A stretch of 64,000 nt of DNA. It comes from an uncultured Clostridium sp. Its GTDB lineage: Bacteria; Bacillota; Clostridia; Clostridiales; Clostridiaceae. Positions 43,136-52,163 of the stretch are shown here, piece by piece (the first letter of the stretch is position 1; each line of letters starts with the position of its first letter). The notes beneath the pieces were generated by a model that had not been told where the DNA came from, searched no databases, and worked only from the letters and a program-made list of their open reading frames with translations. A program made the translations under genes and the position numbers. The stretch covers positions 38,789 through 102,788 of the forward strand of contig CALBDU010000084.1 of NCBI GenBank assembly GCA_937927335.1. The letters run 5' to 3'.

Positions 43136-43984
43136 GTGGAATTAATAAACATTATGGTTAACTCAATAAAGAATATAAGCTTTTCGTCTATTGCGGATAT
43201 ATTGGTGGTTACTTATATTTTTTATAAAATATATATGCTTATAAAGGAAACAAGAGCTGAACAGCTGCTAAAAGGGATAATTCTTATTATTTTCCTGATA
43301 CCTGTGAGCAGCTTTTTTAATTTGACAATGTTGAACTGGATTCTAACAAAAACAATAACTATCGGTGTACTTTCATTCATAATCATATTTCAGCCGGAAA
43401 TCAGAAGAGCTCTGGAACATCTTGGAAGGTCATCCTTTTTAGATAAACATGTATTCCAGGATGATGAAAGAATTGAAAATATCGTTGGTGAAGTTACTAA
43501 TGCAGTAGATGCACTGTCAAAAGCCAGAACTGGGGCTTTAATTATAATTGAACAGCTTACAGGTCTTGAAGATATTGCAAACAGCGGTATAAAACTTAAT
43601 GCAGATGTTAGCTCCGCATTACTTGAGAATATTTTTGTTGTTAATACACCACTGCACGATGGTGCAGTTATTATAAGAAATGATAAGATACATTCCGCAG
43701 CCTGTATTCTTCCACTTACAAACAATCAAGGCTTAAATAAAAAACTAGGTACCAGGCATAGGGCAGCTATAGGAATTTCTGAAAACTCAGATGCACTTAT
43801 AGTAATTGTTTCCGAAGAAACTGGAACAATTTCACTTGCTGTTAATGGAAATCTCACAAGAAATTATGACAGTGAAAAATTAAAGGATATATTGGTAAGA
43901 ATTATTAGAAAGCGAAATTCCAAAAAATCAACAATCAGGGAGCAGGTGAAGTTGTGGAGAGAAAAAGTAAGCAGGAACAGTTAA
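43136..43984 (+). CDS. cdaA: Diadenylate cyclase CdaA
   Basis: 282 residues. Three N-terminal membrane helices (about 20-80) precede the DAC domain with the catalytic motifs DGA (from Asp175, LHDGAVII) and RHR (207-209, GTRHRAAIG). It makes c-di-AMP from two ATP at the membrane. GTG start with AAGGGGTG upstream. It overlaps cdaR, its regulator, by 31 bases, and is divergent from the c-di-AMP riboswitch 126 bases away. Confidence 0.97.
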   Translation: MELINIMVNSIKNISFSSIADILVVTYIFYKIYMLIKETRAEQLLKGIILIIFLIPVSSFFNLTMLNWILTKTITIGVLSFIIIFQPEIRRALEHLGRSSFLDKHVFQDDERIENIVGEVTNAVDALSKARTGALIIIEQLTGLEDIANSGIKLNADVSSALLENIFVVNTPLHDGAVIIRNDKIHSAACILPLTNNQGLNKKLGTRHRAAIGISENSDALIVIVSEETGTISLAVNGNLTRNYDSEKLKDILVRIIRKRNSKKSTIREQVKLWREKVSRNS

Positions 43985-45174
43985 TAATAAAAATCTGTTG
44001 TTTCATAGCAGCTTTCGTGTTGTGGCTTTATATTTATAATGTGGAAAACCCATTAAAGGATAGAATAGTTACAGTTCCTGTAAAAATCGTAAATCAGGAA
44101 CTGCTGGCCAGTTCAAAGCTTGCTCCTGTTATTGACGGCGATTTAACCTTAAAGATAACTATACGGGGCAGCGTGTCAGAAATATATTCAGTAAAGCCTG
44201 ATGAAATAGAGCTTGAAGCTGATCTTAAGTCCCTGGCCCTTAAAAGAGGTGAAAACAAAATACCTGTAACAGTAAAAGGGGCACCTTCAGGAATTAAAGT
44301 GGTAGGTTCGGAAAATCTTTATATTAAGCTGAATGTTGACGACCTGGTAGAAAAATCTATTCCAGTTAAAGTTACATTGAAAGGGAAGGCCAAGACAGGC
44401 TACTATGCCATACCACCTGAATTAAACAATAAAGAGGTTACTGTAAAGGGACCTTCTAAGTTAATAAGTCAAATTCAATATGCCTCAGCTGTGTGCAATG
44501 TGGAGAATGCTTCTACTGACCTGTTAATAAAGTCATCACTTCAGGCAGAGTCAGCATCAGGTGTAGCATACGATTATGTAATTCTGGAACCGGATACGCT
44601 GGATATAACAGTGCCGGTTAAAAAGGTGAAAACTGTAGGAGTTAATGTAAAATTCAGTGGAGCAATAGACGACAGCACGCTGGTTAAATCAGTGCTTCCC
44701 GCCAACGCAAATATTGAAATTGCAGGGAACGATGATACATTAAACAGCATTTCAAGCATTGATACAGAACCAATAAATATTAAAACCTTAACCGGTCAGC
44801 AGACAATCGAGGGAAAACTTGTACTGCCCCTGGGAGTGACTGTAGTAAATAACGCATCTACTGTAAAACTTAATGTAAGCTACAAAGCTCCAAAGGTGAA
44901 AACCTTGTCCGTACCAGTAAAGGTGAGAAATTTAGACCAAAATCTTAACTCGGAAATCAGCAGTACAGTTACTGTGAATATATCTGGTCCTGAAGGGGTG
45001 GTTTCAGGAATTGGCGAAAATGATATTGAATGCTATGTTGAAGCTCAGGGCCTTGCAGCAGGAACTTATGAGCTTCAGGTCAATACCAGGGTACCGGAGG
45101 GCATTTCAAAGGATTCGGTAAATCCTGTAAAAGTCACTATAACACTATCTAATAAGGAAACCGGAGGTCAGTAA
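43954..45174 (+). CDS. cdaR: CdaA regulatory protein CdaR (YbbR-domain protein)
   Basis: 406 residues. One N-terminal membrane helix (about 10-27, IIKICCFIAAFVLWLYIY) is followed by four YbbR-like extracytoplasmic repeats, each with a VPVKI/VPVKV-type segment. YbbR proteins bind CdaA and tune c-di-AMP output. GTG start inside the end of cdaA; its stop shares a base with the next ATG. Confidence 0.95.
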   Translation: MERKSKQEQLIIKICCFIAAFVLWLYIYNVENPLKDRIVTVPVKIVNQELLASSKLAPVIDGDLTLKITIRGSVSEIYSVKPDEIELEADLKSLALKRGENKIPVTVKGAPSGIKVVGSENLYIKLNVDDLVEKSIPVKVTLKGKAKTGYYAIPPELNNKEVTVKGPSKLISQIQYASAVCNVENASTDLLIKSSLQAESASGVAYDYVILEPDTLDITVPVKKVKTVGVNVKFSGAIDDSTLVKSVLPANANIEIAGNDDTLNSISSIDTEPINIKTLTGQQTIEGKLVLPLGVTVVNNASTVKLNVSYKAPKVKTLSVPVKVRNLDQNLNSEISSTVTVNISGPEGVVSGIGENDIECYVEAQGLAAGTYELQVNTRVPEGISKDSVNPVKVTITLSNKETGGQ

Positions 45175-46769
45175 TGTCAATAAGAATAAATAACATATGC
45201 CTGGACCTTGATGAGGACATGGAAAAAATCAAGGGAAAGGCAGCTCATAAACTTAAAATTTCAAAGGAAAGCATTGTACAACTGAAAATTTTAAGAGAGT
45301 CACTTGATGCCAGAAAAAAAGACAACATAAAATTCAACTACTCTGTAGAAGTTCTGGTTGATAAGGAAAAGAAAATAGCTGCAGCTGTGCGGGATAAGGA
45401 TATTCAGATTTATGAAGATATTAAAGAAGAGCCGTTTATATTTGGAGAGAAAAGGCTTGAAGCAAGGCCTGTGGTGGTGGGAATGGGACCAGCAGGCATG
45501 TTTGCTGCCCTTGAACTTGCAAGAAACGGATACCGTCCTTTGGTCCTGGAAAGAGGAGAAGCAGTTGAAAAAAGAAGTGAAACGGTAAATGGATTTTGGG
45601 AAACTGGTGAGCTTAATTTAGAATCCAATGTTCAGTTTGGCGAAGGCGGAGCTGGTACCTTCTCAGATGGCAAGCTAACTACCAGAATAAAGGACAGACG
45701 GTGCGACAAAGTTCTTGAGGAGTTTGTTAACTGCGGAGCCCCGGAAGATATAATATATTCAAGTAAACCTCATATAGGTACGGATATTTTAAAAATAGTA
45801 GTAAAAAATATAAGAAAAGAAATAATAATGCTTGGAGGAGAAATTTTATTCAGTCATAAGCTTGAGGATATAAATATTAAGGACAATAAAGTAAAATCCA
45901 TTATTGCAAATAAAACAGAAATTCCATGTCAGGCTCTTGTACTGGCAATTGGCCACAGTTCCAGGGATACCTATGAGATGCTCCATAATAAAAATATTTT
46001 TATGGAGCCAAAGCCATTTGCCATAGGTGTTAGAATAGAGCATTCAAGACAGATGATAAATTCAAATCAATATGGAAAATACGCTGAGCATCCAAGGCTG
46101 GGTGCTGCAGATTATAAGCTTACCCATACATGCAAATCTACTGGCAGAGGCGTTTATAGTTTCTGCATGTGCCCTGGAGGAGATGTAGTAGCAGCAGCCT
46201 CTGAAGAAAATATGCTGGTTACAAATGGAATGAGTAATTATAAAAGGAATAGCGCAAATTCCAATGCAGCTATAGTTGTAGCTGTTAATCAGGGAGATTT
46301 TCCAGGAAACTCACCTCTTTCAGGAATGGAATTCCAAAGATATTACGAAAAACTTGCCTTTAATATTGGCGGAGGCAGATATTCAGCACCCCTGCAGCTT
46401 ACCAAGGACTTTTTAAACGATAGAATCACTAAAAAATTAGGCAACGTTGAGCCATCCTATAAACCTGGCTATAGGTTTTCGGATTTAAGGGAATGCCTGC
46501 CGGATTACGTTTGTATCTCCTTAAAGGAGGGATTAACGGAGTTTAATAAAAAAATTAAAAATTATTCTGATGAAAATTCTGTGCTGACGGGAATTGAAAC
46601 CAGGACTTCTGCTCCTGTAAGGCTTACCAGGAATGAAAAGCTTCAAAGCATCAGCGTGGAAGGAATATATCCCAGCGGTGAGGGCGCAGGTTTTGCAGGA
46701 GGTATTATTTCAGCTGCTGTTGACGGTATAAAGAGTGCGGAATCAATAATGAAAGAATACTCAGCATAA
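45174..46769 (+). CDS. NAD(P)/FAD-dependent oxidoreductase of the COG2509 type
   Basis: 531 residues. An N-terminal domain of about 95 residues precedes the FAD-binding loop VVVGMGPAGMFAALELARNG. FGEGGAGTFSDGKLTTRI and the C-terminal GIYPSGEGAGFAGGIISAA are signatures of this widespread but uncharacterised family. It is coupled to cdaR by TAATG. Its physiological substrate is unknown. Confidence 0.88.
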   Translation: MSIRINNICLDLDEDMEKIKGKAAHKLKISKESIVQLKILRESLDARKKDNIKFNYSVEVLVDKEKKIAAAVRDKDIQIYEDIKEEPFIFGEKRLEARPVVVGMGPAGMFAALELARNGYRPLVLERGEAVEKRSETVNGFWETGELNLESNVQFGEGGAGTFSDGKLTTRIKDRRCDKVLEEFVNCGAPEDIIYSSKPHIGTDILKIVVKNIRKEIIMLGGEILFSHKLEDINIKDNKVKSIIANKTEIPCQALVLAIGHSSRDTYEMLHNKNIFMEPKPFAIGVRIEHSRQMINSNQYGKYAEHPRLGAADYKLTHTCKSTGRGVYSFCMCPGGDVVAAASEENMLVTNGMSNYKRNSANSNAAIVVAVNQGDFPGNSPLSGMEFQRYYEKLAFNIGGGRYSAPLQLTKDFLNDRITKKLGNVEPSYKPGYRFSDLRECLPDYVCISLKEGLTEFNKKIKNYSDENSVLTGIETRTSAPVRLTRNEKLQSISVEGIYPSGEGAGFAGGIISAAVDGIKSAESIMKEYSA

Positions 46770-46856
46770 TATTAAATTTTCTGAAAAACATAGTTTTTAT
46801 TAATTTATTTGGTAGAATGTATTTGTAAGCAAAATATTATTTATGGGGGTATTTTA

Positions 46857-47945
46857 ATGACCAGGAAAAATCTGATTTTAGTTATTAATCCCGGATCTAC
46901 TTCCACAAAGATAGCTCTTTATAATGATGAAGAGTGTTTAGCTTCAGAAAATTTATCTCACAGTGTTGATGAGATAAAAAAGTTTCCCACAATTTATGAC
47001 CAGAAGGACATGAGGACAGAAGTTATTACTAACTGGCTGGAAGGGCTGAATTATAAAATCACTGATTTAGCTGCAGTTGTGGGAAGAGGCGGTCTCTTGA
47101 GACCAATGCCAGGTGGTACATACAAGGTAACTGACAAAATGCTTGAAGACTTAAAAACAGGTTACCAGGGCCAGCATGCTTCAAATTTAGGCGGGATCAT
47201 AGCGGACAGCATTGCCAAACAAGCAGGAATATCAGCATTTATAGTTGATCCAGTGGCAGTTGATGAATTTGATGAAGTTGCAAGAATATCCGGTCTGCCG
47301 GAAATACCAAGAGCATCCCTTGTTCATGCTTTAAATATTAAGGCTGTAACAAGAAGGGTATGCAAAGACATGAATCTAAAATTTGAGGAAAGCTCATTTG
47401 TAGTGGCACATATCGGAGGGGGAATTTCGGTATCGCCAGTGAAGGACGGAAGAATTCTTGACGCAAACAATGCTAACGATGACGGGCCTTTTTCGCCTGA
47501 GAGGGCAGGGGGGCTTCCATGCGGAGCATTAATCAAGCTAGCCTATAGTGGAAAGTACACTTATGACGAACTAAAGAAAAAAGTAGTCGGAGCAGGTGGA
47601 CTGACGGCATACTTAGGTACAAATGACGGACGTGAGGTAAACAGAAGAATTGACGAAGGCGATGAGAAGGCTGAATTCATTTTAATGGCTATGGCATATC
47701 AGCTCAGCAAGGAAATTGTTGCTATGGCAACAGTGCTTAAGGGTAGAGCTGATGCAATTATTTTAACAGGAGGAATGGCCTACAATAAAAAGCTCACTGA
47801 TTGGATATCTGACAGAGTGAATTTTGTAGCACCTGTTAAAGTTGTACCTGGAGAAGATGAGATGCTTGCTTTAATGCAAGGAGCACTTAGAGTCTTACGA
47901 GGGGAAGAAATTCCAAAAGTTTATGAAGAAGAGGTGCGTACATGA
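46857..47945 (+). CDS. buk: Butyrate kinase (first copy)
   Basis: 362 residues of the acetate/butyrate kinase (ASKHA) family. Phosphate loop INPGSTSTKIALY lies near the start; VVGRGGLLRPMPGG, VVAHIGGGISV and AIILTGGMAY are family blocks. It makes ATP from an acyl phosphate (butyryl-, isobutyryl- or similar) and ADP. The frame is open from 46809; ATG 46857 with a GGGGG site is the natural start. It overlaps ptb by four bases. A second kinase gene follows ptb. Confidence 0.95.
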   Translation: MTRKNLILVINPGSTSTKIALYNDEECLASENLSHSVDEIKKFPTIYDQKDMRTEVITNWLEGLNYKITDLAAVVGRGGLLRPMPGGTYKVTDKMLEDLKTGYQGQHASNLGGIIADSIAKQAGISAFIVDPVAVDEFDEVARISGLPEIPRASLVHALNIKAVTRRVCKDMNLKFEESSFVVAHIGGGISVSPVKDGRILDANNANDDGPFSPERAGGLPCGALIKLAYSGKYTYDELKKKVVGAGGLTAYLGTNDGREVNRRIDEGDEKAEFILMAMAYQLSKEIVAMATVLKGRADAIILTGGMAYNKKLTDWISDRVNFVAPVKVVPGEDEMLALMQGALRVLRGEEIPKVYEEEVRT

Positions 47946-48853
47946 TTAAAAGTTTTGAAGAAGTGATTAGTTTTGCCCAGAGCCAGAGCACTAAGAAGGT
48001 AGCTGTGGCCGTAGCTCAGGACAGACCTGTGCTGGAGGCAATTAAAGATGCAAAGGCAATAGGTCTTGTTGAAGCTGTGTTAGTTGGAGACAAAGACAAG
48101 ATTGCAGAGGTTGCAAAAGAAATCAACCTGGATTTAAATGGTTTTGAGGTCGTTCATGAAACTGATTCATCTAAAGCAGCTTTAAAGGCTGTTGAACTGG
48201 TTTCCACAGGAAAGGCCGATATGGTTATGAAGGGCCTTGTGGATACTCCAAACTTTTTAAGGGCAGTACTAAACAAGGAAATTGGATTAAGAACCGGAAA
48301 ATTGATGTCTCATGTGGGTGTATTTGAAGTGCCAGGCATAGACAGACTATTATTCTTAACTGATTGTGCATTCAACATGTATCCTGAGCTTAAAGATAAA
48401 ATTGATATAGTCAACAATGCAGTTAAAGTGGCAAAGGCAGTAGGAATTGAAACTCCAAAGGTTGCACCGGTATGTGCTGTAGAAGTAGTAAATCCTGCTA
48501 TGCAGGCTACCATTGATGCGTCAATTTTGACAAAAATGAATGACAGAGGACAGATTAAGGGATGTCTTATCGATGGTCCATTGGCCCTTGATAATGCATT
48601 AAGTGAGGAAGCTGCAAAGCATAAGGGCATTTCCAGTCCTGTTGCAGGAAAGGCAGATATCCTTCTTATGCCTAATATCGAAGCTGGGAACATAATGTAT
48701 AAGACATTATCCTATACTACAAACTGCAAATTAGGTGCTATACTGGTAGGAACTTCTGCACCGGTAGTGCTTACTTCAAGGGCTGACAGCCATGAATCCA
48801 AAATGAATGCAATAGCACTGGCAGCATTAGTTGCAGAGCTTTCTAAAAAATAA
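47942..48853 (+). CDS. ptb: Phosphate butyryltransferase
   Basis: 303 residues, normal length. KKVAVAVAQDRPVLEAIKDA at the start and IKGCLIDGPLALDNALS are typical of phosphate acetyl/butyryltransferases. It converts acyl-CoA and phosphate to acyl phosphate for Buk. It lies between two kinase genes. Proximity to a VorB-type oxidoreductase suggests that isobutyryl-CoA and related branched acyl-CoAs may be substrates. Confidence 0.95.
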   Translation: MIKSFEEVISFAQSQSTKKVAVAVAQDRPVLEAIKDAKAIGLVEAVLVGDKDKIAEVAKEINLDLNGFEVVHETDSSKAALKAVELVSTGKADMVMKGLVDTPNFLRAVLNKEIGLRTGKLMSHVGVFEVPGIDRLLFLTDCAFNMYPELKDKIDIVNNAVKVAKAVGIETPKVAPVCAVEVVNPAMQATIDASILTKMNDRGQIKGCLIDGPLALDNALSEEAAKHKGISSPVAGKADILLMPNIEAGNIMYKTLSYTTNCKLGAILVGTSAPVVLTSRADSHESKMNAIALAALVAELSKK

Positions 48854-48874
48854 TTGTATCTAGGAGGGGTAAAA

Positions 48875-49942
48875 ATGTCATATAAACTTTTGATAATAAA
48901 TCCAGGTTCAACATCTACAAAAATTGGTGTTTATGAGGATGAAAATCCAATCCTGGTGGAAACACTAAGACATTCCGCAGAGGAAATAGGAAAATATGAA
49001 ACTATATATGACCAGTACCAGTTCAGAGAAGATATAATACTTAAGGTTTTGAAGGACAAAAATTTCGATATTAATACTCTTGATGCAGTAGTTGGAAGAG
49101 GCGGACTTCTTAAACCAATAGAAAGCGGTACATATGAAATAGATGAAGCCATGCTTGAGGATCTTAAAGCCGGAGTATCAGGACAGCATGCATCCAACCT
49201 GGGCGGAATTATAGCAAATGCTATTGGAAAGTCATTGAATATTCCTTCATTTATAGTTGATCCTGTGGTTGTTGATGAACTTGATGATGTTGCAAGAGTA
49301 TCAGGTTTACCTGAAATAGATAGAATCAGCATATTCCATGCTTTAAATCAGAAGGCTGTAGCTAAGAGATATGCAAAAGAAACAGGCAAGAAATACGAAG
49401 ATTTAAGCCTTGTGGTAGTACATATGGGCGGAGGAGTATCCGTAGGAGCTCATAAAGGTGGAAGGGTAATTGATGTGAACAATGCCTTAGATGGAGAGGG
49501 CCCTTTTTCACCGGAGAGATCCGGAGGACTTCCTGTGGGAGGTCTTATGAAAATGTGCTATAGCGGCAAATATACTATTGATGAAATGAAAAAGAAAATA
49601 ACAGGTAAAGGCGGTATAGTTGCATACCTTAACACCAATGACTTTATTGAAGTTGAAAAGAAGGCTTTAGAAGGTGATAAAAAATTCAAATTGATATTTG
49701 ATGCATTTATCTACCAGGTTGCCAAGGAAATAGGAAAATGTGCAGCAGTACTTTCCGGCAAGGTTGATGCAGTTATACTAACTGGTGGAATTGCATACAG
49801 CAAGGTTGTGGTTCAAGGCATAAAAGACATGGTTTCCTTTATAGGACCTGTTATAGTATACCCGGGTGAAGATGAATTGCTGGCATTGGCACAGGGCGGA
49901 CTGAGAGTGCTTAAGGGCGAAGAAAAGGCTAAGGTGTACTAA
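48875..49942 (+). CDS. buk: Butyrate kinase (second copy)
   Basis: 355 residues, same family and blocks as the first copy (INPGSTSTKIGVY, VVGRGGLLKPIESG, VVVHMGGGVSVGAHKGG, AVILTGGIAYS), clearly diverged from it and not a recent duplicate. AGGAGGGG precedes the ATG at 48875; the frame opens earlier at 48854. The buk-ptb-buk order differs from the usual ptb-buk, so the two kinases may differ in acyl chain or conditions of use. Confidence 0.95.
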   Translation: MSYKLLIINPGSTSTKIGVYEDENPILVETLRHSAEEIGKYETIYDQYQFREDIILKVLKDKNFDINTLDAVVGRGGLLKPIESGTYEIDEAMLEDLKAGVSGQHASNLGGIIANAIGKSLNIPSFIVDPVVVDELDDVARVSGLPEIDRISIFHALNQKAVAKRYAKETGKKYEDLSLVVVHMGGGVSVGAHKGGRVIDVNNALDGEGPFSPERSGGLPVGGLMKMCYSGKYTIDEMKKKITGKGGIVAYLNTNDFIEVEKKALEGDKKFKLIFDAFIYQVAKEIGKCAAVLSGKVDAVILTGGIAYSKVVVQGIKDMVSFIGPVIVYPGEDELLALAQGGLRVLKGEEKAKVY

Positions 49943-49983
49943 AAAAGTTAGCTATATTTATACAGCTATGTTATAATTATTAA

Positions 49984-50051
49984 TGGCAGATATAATTTAT
50001 ACTTTCGTAAATTTGCATTTTATTGTTCAAATTATATTATTATATCTGCCA
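49984..50051. repeat. Inverted repeat in the buk-ATPase gap
   Basis: Perfect 13-base arms TGGCAGATATAAT (49984) and ATTATATCTGCCA (50039) enclose 42 AT-rich bases. No transposase or clear target duplication is seen. It could be a long-loop terminator or a small decayed element. Confidence 0.4.
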
Positions 50052-50118
50052 ATTGTTTTCTATAATTTAGAAATGAATACGATTTCAATTTTCTTTTTCG
50101 TGAGTTTGAGGTGAGAAA

Positions 50119-50793
50119 TTGAGTAGAATAAGAATTTTTTCAGGACATTTTGGAAGCGGCAAGACAGAAATAGCAATCAATTATGCAATTTATCTTGCGA
50201 AAATGGGAAAAAAGGTTGCTGTTGTTGATATTGATATAGTAAATCCATACTTCTGCACCAGGGATGTAAGAAAGATGCTGGAGGGATACGGCATACGAGT
50301 TATATCCGCTGATGCAAACCTGTCTAATGCAGAGCTTATGGTGGTGCCGGCTGAGGTTTTGGCGGTTTTTAATGATAAAAGCTATGAGGTTGTCATAGAT
50401 GTAGGTGGAGATGACCAGGGTGCAGTGGTACTTGGGCAGTATAACAGGTACTTTAATCAGGAGCCTTATGATATGTATTTTGTAGTTAATAATAACAGGC
50501 CTTTTACTGCAGATGTTGAAGGTACTGAAGAATATATGAGAGACATACAAAGGGGTTCAAGACTAAAGATTACCCATTTCATATCCAATACTAATATGTC
50601 ATATGAAACTACAGCAGAGGACATACTAAGAGGCGACATTGAAATGGTTAAGCTGTCCCAAAAGACAGGTATTCCTTATGCCTATACAGTTTGTACAACT
50701 GAATTGGCTCAGGAGGTAAAAGGAAAGGTTCATGGAGATATCTTCCCGATAGATATATATATGAAACCACCTTGGAGGGCTAAAGGTATATAA
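50119..50793 (+). CDS. P-loop ATPase of the SIMIBI/ParA-like group, function unknown
   Basis: 224 residues. Walker A is GHFGSGKTE near the start, then VAVVDIDIVNPYF as in MinD/ParA/CobQ-type proteins, and VVIDVGGDDQGA as Walker B. There is no membrane segment or Cys cluster. TTG start after GAGGTGAG. It lies 69 bases before the ferredoxin subunit gene of a 2-oxoacid oxidoreductase, so a role in assembly or regulation of that enzyme is possible; I do not recognise a named family. Confidence 0.7.
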   Translation: MSRIRIFSGHFGSGKTEIAINYAIYLAKMGKKVAVVDIDIVNPYFCTRDVRKMLEGYGIRVISADANLSNAELMVVPAEVLAVFNDKSYEVVIDVGGDDQGAVVLGQYNRYFNQEPYDMYFVVNNNRPFTADVEGTEEYMRDIQRGSRLKITHFISNTNMSYETTAEDILRGDIEMVKLSQKTGIPYAYTVCTTELAQEVKGKVHGDIFPIDIYMKPPWRAKGI

Positions 50794-50861
50794 TAAAAAT
50801 TATTATATAAAACAAAATGGTATTGACTAAATTTATCACTAAATTTAAGGAGGGGTCAATT

Positions 50862-51071
50862 ATGCCAAAGGTAACTTTTAGAGAGGAAATATGTAAAGGT
50901 TGCGGTCACTGCTTAGAAGCGTGTCCAAAAAAGATCATCAGCTTTGCTGAAAGATTAAATGCAAAAGGCTATATGCCTGCAACAGTTACAGATGACAAAA
51001 TGAAGGAATGCATAGGATGTGCTTCTTGTGCAAAAATGTGTCCTGACTGTGTTATTACAGTAGAAAAATAA
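50862..51071 (+). CDS. 2-oxoacid:ferredoxin oxidoreductase, ferredoxin-like delta subunit
   Basis: 69 residues with two 4Fe-4S motifs, CKGCGHCLEACP and CIGCASCAKMCP. It moves electrons from the thiamine diphosphate/FeS core to ferredoxin. AAGGAGGGG places the start at the ATG at 50862. First gene of the four-subunit set delta-alpha-beta-gamma. Confidence 0.93.
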   Translation: MPKVTFREEICKGCGHCLEACPKKIISFAERLNAKGYMPATVTDDKMKECIGCASCAKMCPDCVITVEK

Positions 51072-51092
51072 TATTTGAGGAGGGGTTTTTCT

Positions 51093-52163
51093 ATGGGAGA
51101 AAAAGTATTAATGAAGGGTAATGAAGCCATAGGCGAAGCTGCGATCAGGGCTAACTGCAAAGCTTTCTTCGGCTATCCTATTACTCCGCAAACAGAAGTT
51201 GCTGCCTACATGGCAAAGAAAATGCCTAAAATAGACAGAGTGTTCTTACAGGCAGAAAGTGAAGTTGCAGCTATAAACATGGTTTATGGTGCTGCAGGAA
51301 CAGGAGTTAGATGCATGACATCCTCCAGTTCACCTGGAATAAGCTTGAAGGCTGAGGGGGTTTCATATATTGCAGGTGCTGAGCTGCCATGTGTTATTGT
51401 TGATATAGTTAGAGGGGGCCCAGGACTTGGAAGTATCCAGCCTGCACAGTCAGACTATCACCAGGCTACAAAGGGCTTAGGACATGGAGATTACAATATG
51501 CCCGTATTAGCTCCAGCTTCAATTCAGGAGATGGTAGATTTAATACAGGATGCATTTGATATAGCAGATACTTACAGAACACCATGCATGGTAATGGGAG
51601 ACGGTATGCTTGGTCAGATGATGGAACCAGTTGAGTTTAAAGAAAGACCTGCAAAGGCTCTTCCAGAAAAAACTTGGGCTGCAAATGGCTTAAACGGAAG
51701 AACTGAGCACAATGTAATAAATTCATTATACCTGGCTCCAGAAGCTTTGGAACTGCATAATGAACATCTGCAGAGAAAATTCAAAGCTATTAAAGAAAAT
51801 GAAGTTAGATATGAAATGTCCAACTGCGATGATGAATGTGATTTAATAATGGTTGCATATGGAACAACATCAAGAATATGCAAAAACGTTATAAAAATGG
51901 CTGCAAAAGATGGCATAAAAGTGGGGATAATAAGACCTATAACTTTATGGCCTTTCCCAGTAGAAGCATTTGAAAAAACAGTTGGCTTAACTAAGCACGG
52001 TTATTTGTCAGTAGAAATGAGCTGCGGACAAATGGTTGACGACATAAAAATGTATGTTCAGGGAAGAAAACCTGTAAGCTTCTACGGAAGATCAGGCGGA
52101 ATGATCCCAGAACCAGTTGATATATACAACAAAGTTAAAGAAATTGTAGGGGGTGTAAAATAA
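51093..52163 (+). CDS. vorB: 2-oxoacid:ferredoxin oxidoreductase alpha subunit (VorB type)
   Basis: 356 residues from MGEKVLMKGNEAIGEAAIRA. GYPITPQTEVAAYMA and SSSSPGISLKAEGVSYIAGAELP mark the pyrimidine-binding half of the 2-oxoacid oxidoreductase. The sequence type is that usually named VorB (3-methyl-2-oxobutanoate oxidoreductase), although 2-oxoglutarate (Kor) enzymes look alike. It makes acyl-CoA, CO2 and reduced ferredoxin. GAGGAGGGG precedes the ATG. Confidence 0.9.
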   Translation: MGEKVLMKGNEAIGEAAIRANCKAFFGYPITPQTEVAAYMAKKMPKIDRVFLQAESEVAAINMVYGAAGTGVRCMTSSSSPGISLKAEGVSYIAGAELPCVIVDIVRGGPGLGSIQPAQSDYHQATKGLGHGDYNMPVLAPASIQEMVDLIQDAFDIADTYRTPCMVMGDGMLGQMMEPVEFKERPAKALPEKTWAANGLNGRTEHNVINSLYLAPEALELHNEHLQRKFKAIKENEVRYEMSNCDDECDLIMVAYGTTSRICKNVIKMAAKDGIKVGIIRPITLWPFPVEAFEKTVGLTKHGYLSVEMSCGQMVDDIKMYVQGRKPVSFYGRSGGMIPEPVDIYNKVKEIVGGVK

